Positions 1-12,127 of a stretch of DNA of 64,000 nt are shown piece by piece; position 1 is the first letter of the stretch, and each line of letters starts with the position of its first letter. The notes under the pieces were generated by a model. That model was given only the letters and a program-made list of their open reading frames with translations. It made no database searches and was not told the origin of the DNA. Made by a program: the position numbers and the translations under genes. The stretch comes from Gnetum montanum (lineage: Eukaryota; Streptophyta; Gnetopsida; Gnetales; Gnetaceae), in contig MNCI01026334.1 in NCBI GenBank assembly GCA_015680685.1, positions 388,336 to 452,335 on the forward strand, given 5' to 3'.

Positions 1-1177
1 TGTTGCTTCTAAACCTTTGTGGGTGATCCTAGACTAGGTCCACTTCAAACTGAGCTGTAGATGCCTGTGTTTTACTCTACCCTACCACATGTAGGGGGGT
101 TGGTTTTCTGTTTTCTGCTATGTGACAGTTGGCTTGGCCTATGCGTGTTTGGTTTTTTCAGTCTGGGTTGGCTCTTGTCTGGGTCTTCCTATGGGTTTCT
201 CTTGTGTGGGGGCAGGCGGTGCAGGCAGTGTGTGGGTTGGGGGTTCTTGAAGAGGCCTTTTTGCTACTGGGGTGCCTCTTTTCATGGAGAGTTCTCTCCC
301 TGGTTTTTGGAACTGGGTTTTTGCTGTACATATGTTGAATTTAATTGAATTTACCTAACCTTTTTCCAAAAAAATTGAGACTTGTGGTTTGCATTGGACA
401 AATTAGAGAATAAATGTCAAAGTATGCTTAAATATAATGTTGTTCTCCAGACGTTTTCTGAAATATCCTAATTTTGACAGGTTGATTGACATCGCACTCG
501 ATCAATCAGGTAGAGAACTCCGATTTTTGCAGTGTGAAGGTAAGATGAAGCTTGTACCTATTTTCCTTCTACCTCCAGCTTTCAATGCATGTAAAGACTG
601 GAGTCTAGCTATTTATTTGTATTCTAAAACAGAGTTACAATGTTCTTCAAACCCAGAATGCTATACCTTCTGATCACAGAAATAATCATAACAGTATGTT
701 TAGTTGGCTGGAGCATCCAGCTTATTGTTTGCAAGTTATAAGTTCATAGAAGCAGCAACGTACCACATACCATGCTTTATGCAGCATTAACTAAGTGATA
801 ATTACATTGCAAAACAAATATTGATCTTGAGGGTTATCTGCTTGGAAACTATGCCTATAGCTATCCAAACCATACACCCAACTTGGGCAGAATGTAGTAA
901 ATGAATCATTGCACAATGTGAAAGGTTTCTTTCTGATTCAAATTGTAAGGCTAGAATCTGTACTGATAAAATCCAAATGCATTTGCCAGTCTTCCAGCAG
1001 ATTAAAACGGTTGCTGAATACCTTCTTTCACCAACTTGTCTGTACATAAAAACATTGCATTCATTTTATAATATTCTTTTGTCCGCGAAATTAACAGCAG
1101 CAAAAAAACTGAATTTTCCTCGTTTTACTTCAGGAAAGGTGCCCGGGCAAAGTTTTCATAAGTTAATAAGCCTTTTG
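1..1177. other. Spacer beside the PPR relic, no gene recognised
   Basis: The first 350 bases are rich in T and G on the plus strand and give a hydrophobic, Cys/Phe/Gly-rich reading frame that resembles no family I know. Around 470-545 there is an acceptor-like end (tttgacag at about 473-480), an open stretch, and a donor-like ggtaag at about 539. This could be a small exon of an unseen gene, but I cannot confirm it. From 680 to 1177 the sequence is AT-rich. It would hold the 3' untranslated region of the minus-strand PPR gene if that gene was once expressed. Confidence 0.4.
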
Positions 1178-3894
1178 TCACATTGCTGCCCTTATCTTGC
1201 CAACATCATCGTCTTGGGTTGATGGTGCACAGGTATCGGAAAACAGCCCATAATGCCCAGAATCAGCAAGTTCCAGTTCAAAAAGCCTCTGGGCAGAAAG
1301 TTGTCCAAGCTCAACATTACCGTGGGTTCGGCATGCTCCAAGCAACGAACCCCATATTCGAGCATCAGGTCTCAAAGGCATGTCCATGATGAGACCATGT
1401 GCTTGTTGCAGATGGCCTGATCGACCAAGTAGGTCTACCGTGCAAGAGTAGTGTTCCAGTTTCGGACTAATATGGAAATCCTTCACCATAGAACTAAACA
1501 AATTCCTACCTTCCTTCACCAGCCCTCCATGGCTGCAAGCAGACAAAATAGACACAAAAGTTGCTTCATCTGGCTTGATCCCCTGAGCTTTTTGCCTTTG
1601 ACAGAACAACTCAACCGCCTCATGGGATTTTCCATTCATGCCTAGTGCCGATATCATTGTGTTCCATAGGACAGTATCCTTTTCCTTTGATTCTAGGAAT
1701 AAATCACAAGCAGTACTAAACTTCCACATTTTGCATACATGTCTACAAGGGCTGTGACCACAGAAACATCACTGTGCAGGCCATTATGTAGAACAATGTT
1801 ATGGAGTCGTTTGCCTTGCTGCAAAACTGATAACATGCCACAAGCAGGCAGAACGCATTTCATGGTTGCGGAGTTTGGTGGAACCCGGGAGTTCTGCATT
1901 TGGTCAAAAAGCTCCAACGCTTCGGCTGCATAACCATTTATCACACAACCTCCAATCATGGCATTCCATGTGAGTACATCTCTCACATTAACTCTTTCAA
2001 AGATCTTCCTTGCCATGACTATGTTCCCGCACTTGGCATACATATCCACAAGAGCAGTCCCCGTAGAAACATCGGATTCGGATCCAGATTTGTGCACATA
2101 CGCATGAATGTTAAGGTCTTCGGCCAAATCCCCAGTGCAAGAACAAGCGCAAGGCAAACTCAGCATTGTCACCAGGTTTGGCTGCACATCATAACATTTC
2201 ATTTACTTAAACAGCATCAAAGCCTCATTTGCCATACCGTTTTGCACATGCCCGGAGACGATGGTGCTCCATGACACTACATTTCTTTCCTGCATCCCCT
2301 CAAATGATTGCCTTGCTAGTCCGATCTCCCCACATTTTGACTACATATCCGTGAGTGCAGTTCCAACAAAAACATTACTTTCTTCAAAACCCAGTTTGAT
2401 TGCAGTGCCATGGACACATTTCCCACAAAGTAAATTGGAGCCGGAGCATGCAGAGAACAAACCCACAAAAGTTGCAGGATCAGGTTTGATACCCAAGGTT
2501 TGCATATCATGGAAAGCTCTACAAGCCTCTCTCGTGCTACCCTCCTGTCCAAATCCTCAAATAATGGCATTCCAGGATGCTGCTGCCTTCTGGGAAGCCC
2601 CATGAAACAATTTCATGGCTGCACGGAGATCTCCACATTTGGCATACATGACAGCAAGGGAATTCATGACGGAATCATCCAAATCAAGCCCAACTCGAAC
2701 AGCATAGGCATGTATCTTTCTACCTTCGCATACCAATTCCTGCACACACAACCCCCCAAAGCAGCAACGATTGTCACCGCATCTGCCTGTAAGCCATAAC
2801 CCTTCAATTCTTGCAGGAGGCCTAATGCTTCCTCTGCTTTGCCATTGTGAGCATACCCTGAAATCATGGCAGACCATGAAACCAGACACTGATCAGAGAT
2901 CTCATCAAACACAACACGAGCAGATTCAAGAAAACCAACATTGGCATGCATGTGGAGAAGGGAGGTGGCCACAAAGCCAAGGTGCTCAAGCCCAGAGGCT
3001 ACTGCAAAGCCATGTAACATCTCACCCTGGGTCAAAAAATAACATGAATCAGAAGAATCGGCAACAAAATTCTGTACAGCTGTAAATAGTGCCACCAGAG
3101 TCACAAAAGTAGGTTTACACTCAGAACAGCAACGCATCTGGCAGAACAAGGCCATGGCCTGATCAAAATTTCCCTGCTGAGCATGCCCAGAAACGATCGA
3201 GGTCCAGGAAACGACATCTCTCACAGGCATTTCCTCAAACACCTGCCACGCATCCTCCAAAGCTTGGCATTTTATATACATATTAACAATGGCGTTTGCC
3301 AGCAGGGGCTCGAGGTCGAATCCCTGAGAGCAAATCTGCCGATGCATGCGCCTGGCATGTTCCAAGTCGCGGAGCTTCATGCAGGCTCTGATGGCCAAGA
3401 AAAACGAGAATTTGTCGAGGCGGATACTGGATTCCGTCACGCGGCCATGGATTTCGAGGGTTTGCAGCCACAGGCCTGCTTACGCGTGAACTCTGATAAG
3501 CGAATTCCATAAGAAGATGTTGGGTTTGTGGATGCATTCAAACACAGCGCGAGCTCTGCGCAAATTGCAGAGCTGCGGTGGGGAGTACGCACTGATTAAT
3601 TTGGCGGCGAGGACAGAGTTCTGAAAGTGAGAGGATTTGATTACGCGCGCGTAAACTGCCTCAACGTCGTGGATTTTGCTGCTGCTTCTGCTGCTCAGGC
3701 TTTGCAGAAGGGAAAGAAGGCTTTGCCAAAAGGTTAGGTCTCACAAGAGAATAGTAACAACCAAGGTAGGAGCTTAGCGAACCCTCAACAGCACAAAAGA
3801 GACCGCGCGTTAGGGATGTTGCTATGGGAATCATTCTTTTGAAGTTTCTTACGATTCGGTCTTTGACTAATTCAATTTCCTTAAGTTTTTCCAT
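1178..3894 (-). pseudogene. Broken PLS-type pentatricopeptide-repeat (PPR) gene with E-like C terminus
   Basis: PPR proteins bind organellar RNA and guide editing, splicing or stability in mitochondria and plastids. Reading leftward from about 3700, successive repeats show hallmark pieces such as VFEEMPVRDVVSWTSIVSGH, LVDMYAKCGN and VLTWNAMIGG. An E-type end follows: PDARIWGSLLGACRTHGNVE, then DDVGKIRAAM before a TGA at 1178-1180. No DYW domain follows. The frame is broken by TAA at 3480-3482, a one-base slip near the G6 run at about 2755-2760, TGA at 2557-2559 (a Trp position), TAG at 2341-2343 (a Tyr position), TAA at 2203-2205 and a second slip near 1718. It is intronless, as most PPR genes are. 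A possible start is the ATG at 3892-3894, which is in a different frame from the first repeats, so the 5' end is uncertain. With six lesions this is a pseudogene unless several are sequencing errors. Confidence 0.9.
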
Positions 3895-4924
3895 AATGCC
3901 TACATATACATTAGTAGTAAATAATATAATGATAAATTCTAGTCATTTAGTTTTATAAACCTTTTTCTTCTTTCAAGAGCTTTATTACCTTAAAATAAGG
4001 TAGACAAGATAAACTATTTCTCTATTGATTGGTAGACAAGATATTATCCCCCAGAATCATAATTTTGTTTTTCTATAGGATTTATTAACAAAAAATTGAT
4101 TTCACCTACAATGTAGGTATGAATTGGCTTTATTTTGTACGGTTACATTGGGTTTAACCCATGTCGTTACTAAATTTTCTTAGCTAACTCATTGAGTTTG
4201 CTACTATTGTATCTCCTATACAATCTTATATGACTTGGTCCTTATTGTTCAACATTAGTTCTTTACTTGAAAACTGTTCATCTCAACTTCATAGGTGGGA
4301 TGACATTACATGTTTCTCCATTTGAGTACTTATGTTAAACTCTTCCTATTAAAGCTCCTGCATAAATATGCATTATCATTATGAACATTTTTTTGTTCAA
4401 ATTTGATTAACCATGTTTCATCTACTATTCAAGGTAGATTTCTTTTCTTGTCTCTATGTATAACATGCATAGTTCTTCATTTTTGTAACTTTTTGTTCTC
4501 TATATGGATTGTTCTTCTATCATTTATGCTCCTCACAAATTGACCCTTCTTCATTTGTTCTCTTCATAGATTAATATCTCTTTGTCTGTTATTTCACAAA
4601 TTGACCTCTATTTAACAAACTTTTCAATATTCTAAATCATGTTCTCTTGGTTATTTTTTACATATTTTACATAAGCTTCTTCTTTGTTGTTGAGGACATC
4701 TCTCCTATGGGCTTTTCAAGTTGTCTCCTTAATATATGTGTGTACTTTTTCATTCATGTTATATTGTTTTACATTCCATATGTCTAGGCATCTTAACAAA
4801 TGGTTCTAAAATCATGTGATATGATGCATCTATTTATATATCTATCATGTTGTTGTACCAACTATTTTCTTCACTTTGAAATGAAACTAAGTGTGGTTTT
4901 AACCTCCTTCCATGAGGATTTGAG
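3895..4924. other. AT-rich spacer
   Basis: About 1 kb of AT-rich sequence with many TTCTT and CTTCTT runs. I see no coding signal, no RNA gene and no clear repeat. It could hold the promoter of the dead PPR gene. Confidence 0.5.
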
Positions 4925-5430
4925 CACCAAATCCCCCAAATACATCATTACAAGACACATTCTCAGCTCTTGGGGGCCATTGGGAATCATCTGGGTTCAA
5001 AATCCAATTTATGAACTCAATTTTTTAATGATCTTAGAAAAAATTTGGAACCAAAATTTTTCTAAGCATTAGAGCTAGCCAAGGCCAAAATTTTTTCTAA
5101 GTGTTGAAGTTGTTGTAGATTTTGCATCATGCATGACCACCAATGGTACATCCTAAGCTCCCTTGGCATGATAGAGTTTGACTTTTGCAAATTTGGCAGT
5201 TTGACCCTGGGACCTCAAGGTTGAAATTTTTCTAAGTGTTGGAGGTGACTAGATGTTAAATTGGGTTTTCTTTGACATTGTGGGACAAAATGCCCCAAAA
5301 ATAGCCTTGCAAGACACATTTTTGACCTTCGGAGGCCTCTAGGGACCATTCGGGGTCACATCCCAACTTTTTAGCATCAATTTTGGCAACACTGGAAAAA
5401 TTTTGAAAATTGTCAAAAAATTTTCCAACT
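4925..5430 (+). repeat. Two diverged direct copies of a ~150-bp segment
   Basis: The stretches 4925-5075 and 5280-5430 align by eye. Both run through a C-rich start (aaatcccccaaa or aaatgccccaaa), then caagacaca, then a gggaccatt/gccattggg-like block, then an AT-rich ending with aaaatttt runs. Identity is moderate. A fragment of the same ending (gaaatttttctaagtgttgg) recurs near 5224-5243. It is probably an old local duplication or an untranslated part of a retroelement. Confidence 0.45.
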
Positions 5431-5816
5431 TTGGGGATTGACACTAATGCAATTAGAATTGACGATGACGCTACATCAACGTCAACGCTGGTATCATCAT
5501 TGTCAAGACTTCCAAATCTTGCTAAAACTGTGTTTGGACATGTGACATGGATCCCTAAGGCTAAGATGACTCATTGGCAATAGTTTTGGCACTCCAAGCT
5601 TCTAGAATTTCACTTTTTTCCAAGTTTTCTGGATTTGGCTAAGTATGGGACATTAGAAAGATCAAAACTCATATTGACATTTTCAAATCATCCTATACAC
5701 CAAGTTCACAGCTTTCCACTAGTCTATGAGTCTTTTCGCTCTTCAAAATTACCATCATGATGCATTTTGGGATCAATTTTGGCCTTTTCAAAATTAGAAT
5801 TTTTACCATCATGACG
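5431..5816. other. Non-coding stretch before the 44-46 bp array
   Basis: No gene was seen. The motif taccatcatga recurs near 5750 and 5805. This may be the 5' leader of element A, but I found no LTR or primer-binding site here. Confidence 0.3.
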
Positions 5817-6170
5817 CTATAGACTCTGTCTACGCTGCTGAGTATATGCTATACGCTCTACACTGTAGACCATGTCTACGCTGCTTAGTTTACGCTATAC
5901 TCTACGCTGTAGACTCTGTCTACGCTGCTTAGTTTACGCTATACTCTACGCTATAGACTTTGTCTACGCTGCTGAGTATACGCCATATGCTCTATGTTGT
6001 AGACCCTGTCTACGCTGCTTAGTTTACGCTGTACTCTACGCTGTAGACTCTGTCTACGCTGCTTAGTTTACGCTGTATGCTCTACGTTGTAGACCCCATC
6101 TACGCTGCTTAGTTTACGCTGTACGCTCTACGCCGTAGACCCCATCTATGCCACTTAGTTTACGCTGTAC
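5817..6170 (+). repeat. Tandem array of 44-46 bp units rich in TACGCT
   Basis: About seven and a half units follow one another. Each starts near tctacgctgtagac, continues with tctacgctgcttag, and closes with tttacgctgtac. Unit length alternates between 44 and 46 bp because some end in -tac and others in -tatgc or -tacgc. Looser TACGCT motifs continue to about 6290. The array sits directly before gag of element A, so it probably belongs to the 5' leader. The same TACGCT core reappears in the other non-coding parts of A (14.87-15.75 kb and 21.48-22.46 kb). Confidence 0.85.
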
Positions 6171-6863
6171 GCTACTCTGCCTACACGTTTTAACGTATAC
6201 CTATACGCTGTCACTATACGCTGGTCATTGAGGCCTATACGCTGAGTTCCAGTCTATATGCTATACCTAGCAAACGTAGGTTTACGCCATACCAAGTGTA
6301 CCCGTACTAAGTATACCAGTTTCATATCCCTTCATTGTGTCGTATTCATAACCATTCATCATGAACACTGCGAACTCCAATGCTACAACCAAGCTGGTCA
6401 CAGACATAGTAGGCACTATGGCCGTTCAACAACCCGTGGCACAACCCATAGTGGGGCCTCGCCGGTCTCTTAGATTGCAAGGGAGGAACCCATCGTTTAA
6501 CATCATAACTCAGGAGCAATACAACTTCATATGCGTAAAAATACAAGCCAGCCTAGTTGTAGACCAAACCGAAATGGAAGTCAAGAGGTAATACGAACTC
6601 TTCTATAGGGGAGGACAAGAGTTCATTCCTTCCCCGTATGATATCATCCCTCTCCCAGAGCACTACTCTGAGCTGATCTCACAACTCCTCCTACAAAGGA
6701 GCCAGTCTTTAGACTAGTCTTTGGCAAATCCTCAATTGGAAGAGAAAGATGACTTTGCAGCTCAATCCGAGCATGAAGATTCATACCATACTCTTAGTTC
6801 GCAAACCTATGCAAACCCTTTATTTCATCCAGCCACAGGGGAAATTACGTCCCTTCAACCATT

Positions 6864-6972
6864 AAATTCTTCCAAGCACAAATACCTCAACAAGAATCAT
6901 CCACACTTGTTCATATTNAAATTCTCCCAAGCACAAATACCTCAACAAGAATCATCCACACTTGTTCATATT
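6864..6972 (+). repeat. 54-bp duplication around a single N
   Basis: Bases 6864-6917 and 6919-6972 are the same 54 bases with one T/C difference, separated only by the N at 6918. An exact-length duplication joined by a lone N is typical of two overlapping contig ends that were abutted instead of merged. It adds an artificial stretch to the gag linker. Confidence 0.85.
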
Positions 6973-8819
6973 CCTCCTGCAACCGACCCGCAACTCAACA
7001 CACTTCCCCTTGCTATTCCTCCTGTGGCAACAATACCTCCATTCTCGCAAATACAACCTCCTCAAAATGATGTAGGAGCAACCTTCCCCCCCGAGTGATC
7101 GGGATGTCGCATGTAATACCGGCTTCTACATCTGCTCATTACATACCACAGATCCCAACCCAAGGAGCATCCTTTACAACTGTAACCCAACAAGTTCAGG
7201 GGATTCCTACACAAACCATGACCAGGCAATGGACGACGATTGGTGCTCAATCACATCAACCCCCCCATTATAACATACTGCCTCACACAATTCTACCAGT
7301 TAACATCCCTCAAGGACAACCACGACAACAACAACCCCTTACCTACAACGTGTCGCCCTTCGCACCACCCACTACAAATATCCCGCAAGTACAGCCTCTG
7401 ACCACACAACTTTCTGCCTTCCAACCCACTATCCAACAATCTAATCTGTATACCGTACAACATCCCCAACCTTCTATCTCCCCTAGCGCCCAAGACTGGG
7501 CTGACGCTAAAAAGCTAATGCAGGAGCTAACTGACGAGGTCAAACGCCTCAAAACGGCCCTCGACGGAGAGCTGAAGGTAGTGGACTTCTATCACGATGA
7601 CCCTATCAGCTCTGCGGTCCCGCCTATAACATTACCTAAGGGCGTGTCCTTACCCACGCTGACTAAATACAACGGGGAGAGAGACCCCAACGCTCACCTC
7701 ATAACCTTTAGACTAGAGTGCGCGCTACTTCAGGCATGGCCACATGCCATTCTACGAGTGTTCCCCATGTCCCTCGCTGGGAGAGCACTTGATTGGTATC
7801 GAGCCTTGCTACGAAACTCAATATCTTCTCTAGAAGATTTGTTGCACCAATTCATCACCAGGTTCAAGTATAACTTGAAACCTGAAGCAACACTAGACAG
7901 CCTCATACAGGTCAAGCAAGCACCCCTTGAACCCGTCCAAAAATTCATCCAGCGGTGGAGTGCTGCTCTCAATGAGCTTCACGAGCCGATCCCAGAGACG
8001 TACCTCCTCACCATCCTAAAAGGGGCTATCAACGATTTTGTCAAATCCAAACTATATTATCTCAATGCAAGCACTCTGAGTCAAGCGTTTTTACAGATCA
8101 AGAACATAGAAGAGGCAGCACAAAATAGCCACGACCCTGCATATTCAGCCTTTAAGAACCAACATAGTAAGAAAGATAAAGAAAAGGTTAAAACAACTAT
8201 AGCGGCAGTAGCAGAAACACAACAAGCGAATGTCGGACAACAAAGCAAACCGCCTGTTGCCCCTACTAATTATGCTAAACCCACGCCTGCAACGGTGCCC
8301 GAAGCCTCCGCATCACAAAACCCAACACCGGGTCGTACGAGAAACTTCAAGAGGAAAGACCCCTCTCAATATACGTCGTTGCCCATGAAACCATCGTAGT
8401 TGTTCGACCAACTCCTGAAGGCTGGATTGATGAAACATAAACAGTTATCCCTTACAGTGATCCAAAGGCATGATCGGTTCTGTTAACTGGTTCAAAACCT
8501 AAGCCTAGCAATGCCAGATGAGCCCCTAGTGCCAAAAGGCTTTAGAATGGACCGTTTTTGCGATTATCACCAATGTAATGGGCATGGCACAGATTATTAT
8601 TTCACCCTAAAACAAGATATCCAACGAATGATCGACGGTGGTCAGATCACTTTTGATGAAGCTAACCTGGTCCAACCACAAAACCAGGCCATGGGTGTAT
8701 ATAAAGACCCTCTAAATATTAAAAAGGCGCCATACGTAATTAACACCATCTACCTTGATAACGAATCGGAAACACCCACGATTAACATTGTCCATTTCGA
8801 TTATGAGCAGCAAACGCCT

Positions 8820-9285
8820 AATAAACCATTTGTAGTGTGTATTCCTCCCACTGTACAAACATCCATGCCTCAACCATCATACTCCCCACAGAAACCTTAT
8901 GTCATCCGAGTACCCCCCATCGTAGCAACTTCTAACACCCTGACATGCGAAAAACCATACGTGGTGCGCATACCCCGCACTGCTACTACCGCAAACTCAC
9001 AAACACCTCCTATTCGGCCCGCTTCCTATGTAGTCCGAGTACCACCTGCGGTCGCAATAGCGGAGGTACAACCTTTAGCTAGACCAACCCCATACGTTGT
9101 TAGGACACCCGAACGTCCTGGTGACCACTAGTCCTCCATGTCGCAAACACAGAATAAACCGAGTCCCTATGTCATCAAGGTGCCCAGCCAGCCTGGCACT
9201 CAACCACATGCAACCGTCCAACTGCAACCCTGCCCTACCCCATATGTAGTACAAGTTCCAAAGCAACCTAAGGTCCCAAAACCAA
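8820..9285 (+). other. PYVVRVP repeat linker between gag and protease
   Basis: Seven short peptide repeats follow one another, each close to PYVVRVP (KPFVVCIPP, KPYVIRVPP, KPYVVRIPR, ASYVVRVPP, TPYVVRTPE, SPYVIKVPS, TPYVVQVPK). They are spaced about 20-30 residues apart by Thr/Pro/Gln-rich sequence. A TAG at 9129 interrupts the series. Copy C keeps two or three units near 45160-45230. The role is unknown; a flexible repeat tether or a protein-binding array is possible. Confidence 0.7.
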
Positions 9286-9839
9286 TTGCACCCCCATGCC
9301 ACACACGAGAACACCTAGCAGATAAGCTTACATGCGAACGCTTGGAGAAGGAGTGCCAACGACTAGCCTTAGGACCTCCCAAGCCTACCCCGCTAAATGC
9401 AACACCCATGACACCACCTAACGATAAATCAGACACAGGCTATGAGGGTGAATCATCCAGAAAACATGATACGCCCAAATCAATGATACCGGGTAAAAAT
9501 GACAAACTAACTATGCATGAAATAAAACTGTTGGGCCCGATGGACCAAATCACTGCCGACAAACATACGCCCAACAGTAGAGATCTAGCAACAGCTCTAA
9601 CACAAGTCACGCAGGCACTCAAACAAAAAAACACTTCATTGAGTTTATACGACCTAGTGTTAACATCTCAAACCCATTGCGAGGCTCTAGTGCGCATGTT
9701 GACATCCATCCCAGTAAGCGAAGACTTGCCTCCAAATGAACCTTCAATTCATGCGGTAATGCACTCGCCTCAAGGGTCAACCCCTAAGCCATTAAGTTTC
9801 CACAATGACAACTTCAAAGTGGATGAGAAAATGGGGGAG

Positions 9840-10200
9840 GTAACAACTGCACCTATGTTCATCACGATACGAATAAATCAATTTAAGATACATAGAGTGC
9901 ATGTAGATGATGGAGCCGCTACAAATATAGTGCCATATCCCATCGTCGAACAATTGGGGCTTACGAAGCTAATAAGACCAATTGCCACCATGTGTTTGAA
10001 GTCGTTTAGTGGATCACACGTAATAGTCAAAGGCACTGTGAATTTAGACTTTATAGCAGGGGATCAATTCCCCACATCTGCCGATTTTGTGGTCATCGAT
10101 GAAATGCCAGGGTTCAATTTAATATTGGGAAGGCCCTGGTTAGCCCAATTGAAAGCAGTCTCTTCCCCCATACACCAACAAATTCACTTGCCTTATGAAG
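9840..10200 (+). other. Aspartic protease domain of element A
   Basis: Retropepsin-like domain that would process the gag-pol polyprotein. The segment reads MFITIRINQFKIHRVHVDDG (9855-9914), then AATNIVPYPIVEQLGL, then DEMPGFNLILGRPWL. The catalytic Asp is in the V-D-D-G motif, which takes the place of the more usual D-T/S-G. The domain is uninterrupted in this copy. Copy C has the matching LQVDDGGATNVI. Confidence 0.85.
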
Positions 10201-10617
10201 GCGACGAAATCATTATACACAGGGAGGCTACTACACTTACCATCTCATCGTATACAGACACAGACCAAGGCTGAGAGGTTAAGCTCGAAGAGCCTAAACA
10301 AGAGGATACAAATGAACAACAACCAGTAGGCGATAATCCCTTAGACACAAAGGAAAATTTATCCAACACAGAAATACCAGGGCTTGAAATTGTACATACG
10401 CAGCCTCACTTAGAAACTACAACTGACACAGAAACCACAATGCATGCAGAAGCACTAGAAAGCACGAACGCGGGAACTATCCCATCAGACGTCCCTTGGG
10501 CTGAATTACCTTTCAACATGATCAACGAAGGAGACGCTAAATACAGAATCATACCCGTCAACGCAACTCCTAACGTTAAAATGAGAAAAATCAAAAAACT
10601 ACTAAACCAATAAACAA

Positions 10618-10890
10618 CACCCAGTCCGAAATGACATTAAACTACATTCTCCGTCCGAAATGACATTAAACTACATTCCAAATCTGGAATGACATTAAAC
10701 TATCATGTCCGCAATGACATAAAACTAGCCACGATCAGAAATGGTTGGTCCACCAAGAAATCAAACCTTGGCACTTGAAACCTCCCTTGCTTACGTGTGG
10801 CCCGCAATGGCCTTAAACTAGTGCATTTGGCCCAAAATGGCCTTAAACTAGTGCATGTGGCCCGAAATGGCCTTAAATTAGATCATCGCA
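10618..10890 (+). repeat. ~30-bp degenerate tandem array after gag-protease
   Basis: About seven units, each with a core like aaatgacattaaactacatt in the first half and aatggccttaaactagtgca in the second half. The period is close to 30 bp, with a break near 10740-10790. The same TTAAACT core at a similar period recurs at 16065-16335, at 19920-20245 (as TAAACTG) and at the matching place in copy C (46736-46830). Confidence 0.8.
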
Positions 10891-11159
10891 AATTCTAGTT
10901 CATTGTTCCTATTAATAACAGTCTTCGCAATTATCTCCAAAAACAAACCAAAACATTTTACATTGCCGTGTCGTGTTTACATTTAAACTCAAAATCCACA
11001 ACAAAAAAATATATGTAGAAATATATATGCATGTAGTGATATACAGTTAGACAAGTACAATAGTTAACTGATTCTATTCATTCGTTCACCACAACTCAAA
11101 ATATTCAATTTACAGTTCACGTAAAAATATGAGCCAGAATAATTTCAAAGCAAAAAAAA
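10891..11159. other. AT-rich non-coding stretch before the 3' end of the antisense gene
   Basis: AT-rich sequence with alternating atatat near 11010-11045. On the minus strand this would be the 3' untranslated region and polyadenylation region of the antisense gene. I see no coding potential. Confidence 0.4.
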
Positions 11160-11356
11160 TCAAACATCAGGGACGGGAGGGTCGTCCCCTTTAGACCTGC
11201 CAGCATCATGGCTCCCTACTCCACTGGGGCCAGTCTCTTGAACATCGTTGTCGCCTTCACCCTATAAAATGCAAAAGAAACAATCAATACAAGAACAAAG
11301 GAGAAAACTCCCAAACATTACGCAACGAACAAATTTAATAACAACAAAATGCTTAC

Positions 11357-12127
11357 CGTAGGGGATCCCCCTAAATCGAATTCCAGTCGACGGAGAATTT
11401 CCTCTTCTGAGACGCTAGCCCAATCAGTATCATCGAGACCTAGATCAACGTTTGCCAAGGCCTTCCCCTTGTCAACCGCCGACCATGTAGGACGTTTCAA
11501 AGGGAATTCACCCACAGAAACCTCCCTAGAAGCGGTCGTGATTACCCTAGTAGGCGATTCCATCTCAACAGTTGTATTTTGAGCAAAAGTATCAAACGCA
11601 AAGTGTAGACCTAGACCCTCTACAAACATTTCAAGCTGACGCTTTTCTATGGATACTTCCTTCAACGATTTCTTGTAATGGTGCTTGTGGTTCTTCTCAT
11701 CTTGACCCCACTTACGCACCTTGGAAGCAAAAGCCTTCTAATCCTGGCACTTGAGGTTCAGTAGATCTACCTGGGCCTTATGCTTTGCTAGTTTCCGAGT
11801 TAGTGACGCGTGGCGATTAAGCAGGTTCCAATACCTAGTATAAGTGATCTCAGAGGTTCACCAAGAACGATTGTGAGGTAAACTCATAGCGAGCCTTGAG
11901 ATCATCGTGTTCAACTAATAGCTCAAAAACTTCTTTTTCCTTTGCTTGGACTTGTAACCATAACTGTTCGATGGAACGCCTACAGGTCCAAAGCGATTTG
12001 GCGTTATGTACAAGACCTTCCGCCACTTCGTCATAGACCAACCTTGTTATCTGCTCAACTTTTGGGGGTAGTGTAGGTAAACTTTCAATGTTAACGGTCT
12101 CAGATGGATCCCACTTCAGCTTAGCTC
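11357..12127 (-). other. Tail exon of the antisense gene, charged and probably coiled-coil
   Basis: It begins GAKLKWDPSETVNIESLPTL and runs through RRSIEQLWLQVQAKEKEVFE, a Lys/Glu/Gln-rich stretch consistent with a coiled coil. A one-base slip near 11853 shifts the frame; the second frame continues with KVRKWGQDEKNHKHHYKKS and VDLGLDDTDWASVSEEEIL. Copy C shows the matching MEWDPSRDMEVDSLPRLS (about 48150-48080) and WGKIQKAHKHQ (about 47727-47695). The donor is ACG|GTAAGC at 11356. Confidence 0.6.

Larger units (their letters stand above)
6361..10613 (+). pseudogene. Tat-like gypsy element A: gag-protease reading frame, broken
   Basis: This encodes the capsid/nucleocapsid precursor and the aspartic protease of a Ty3/gypsy element. 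From the ATG at 6361 it holds a basic N terminus, a Pro/Gln/Thr-rich linker, and a gag core (about 7640-8160) with LTKYNGERDPNAHLITFRLE and LAGRALDWYRALL. A zinc-knuckle-like CDYHQCNGHGTD follows (about 8556-8591), where the last Cys of the usual pattern is Tyr. Next come the PYVVRVP repeats and the protease with VDDGAATNIV (about 9903-9932) and FNLILGRPWL. A Glu/Thr-rich tail ends at TAA 10611-10613. Lesions are TAA 6589, TAG 6715, a slip in the C7 run at 7086-7092, TAG 8397, TAA 8484, TAG 9129 and TGA 10272. Without them the frame would be continuous. A homologous frame lies at 42969-46479. Confidence 0.9.

Noticed and set aside
61-348. Hydrophobic plus-strand frame
   Set aside because: Composition follows a T/G-rich stretch and no motif or homolog is recognisable.
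2316-2603. Separate 95-codon minus-strand gene
   Set aside because: It is a shadow frame. The PPR repeats run through the same stretch in another frame with GIKPDPATFVGLF-like text.
5872-6066. Plus-strand frame with LRCRLCLRCLVYA repeats
   Set aside because: Translation of the 44-46 bp array; unit length is not a multiple of three throughout and the frame is accidental.
5100-6360. 5' LTR and primer site of element A
   Set aside because: I compared this region with the LTR-like 3' end (21.2-22.6 kb) and found only the shared TACGCT motif, no collinear match and no tRNA-complementary site.
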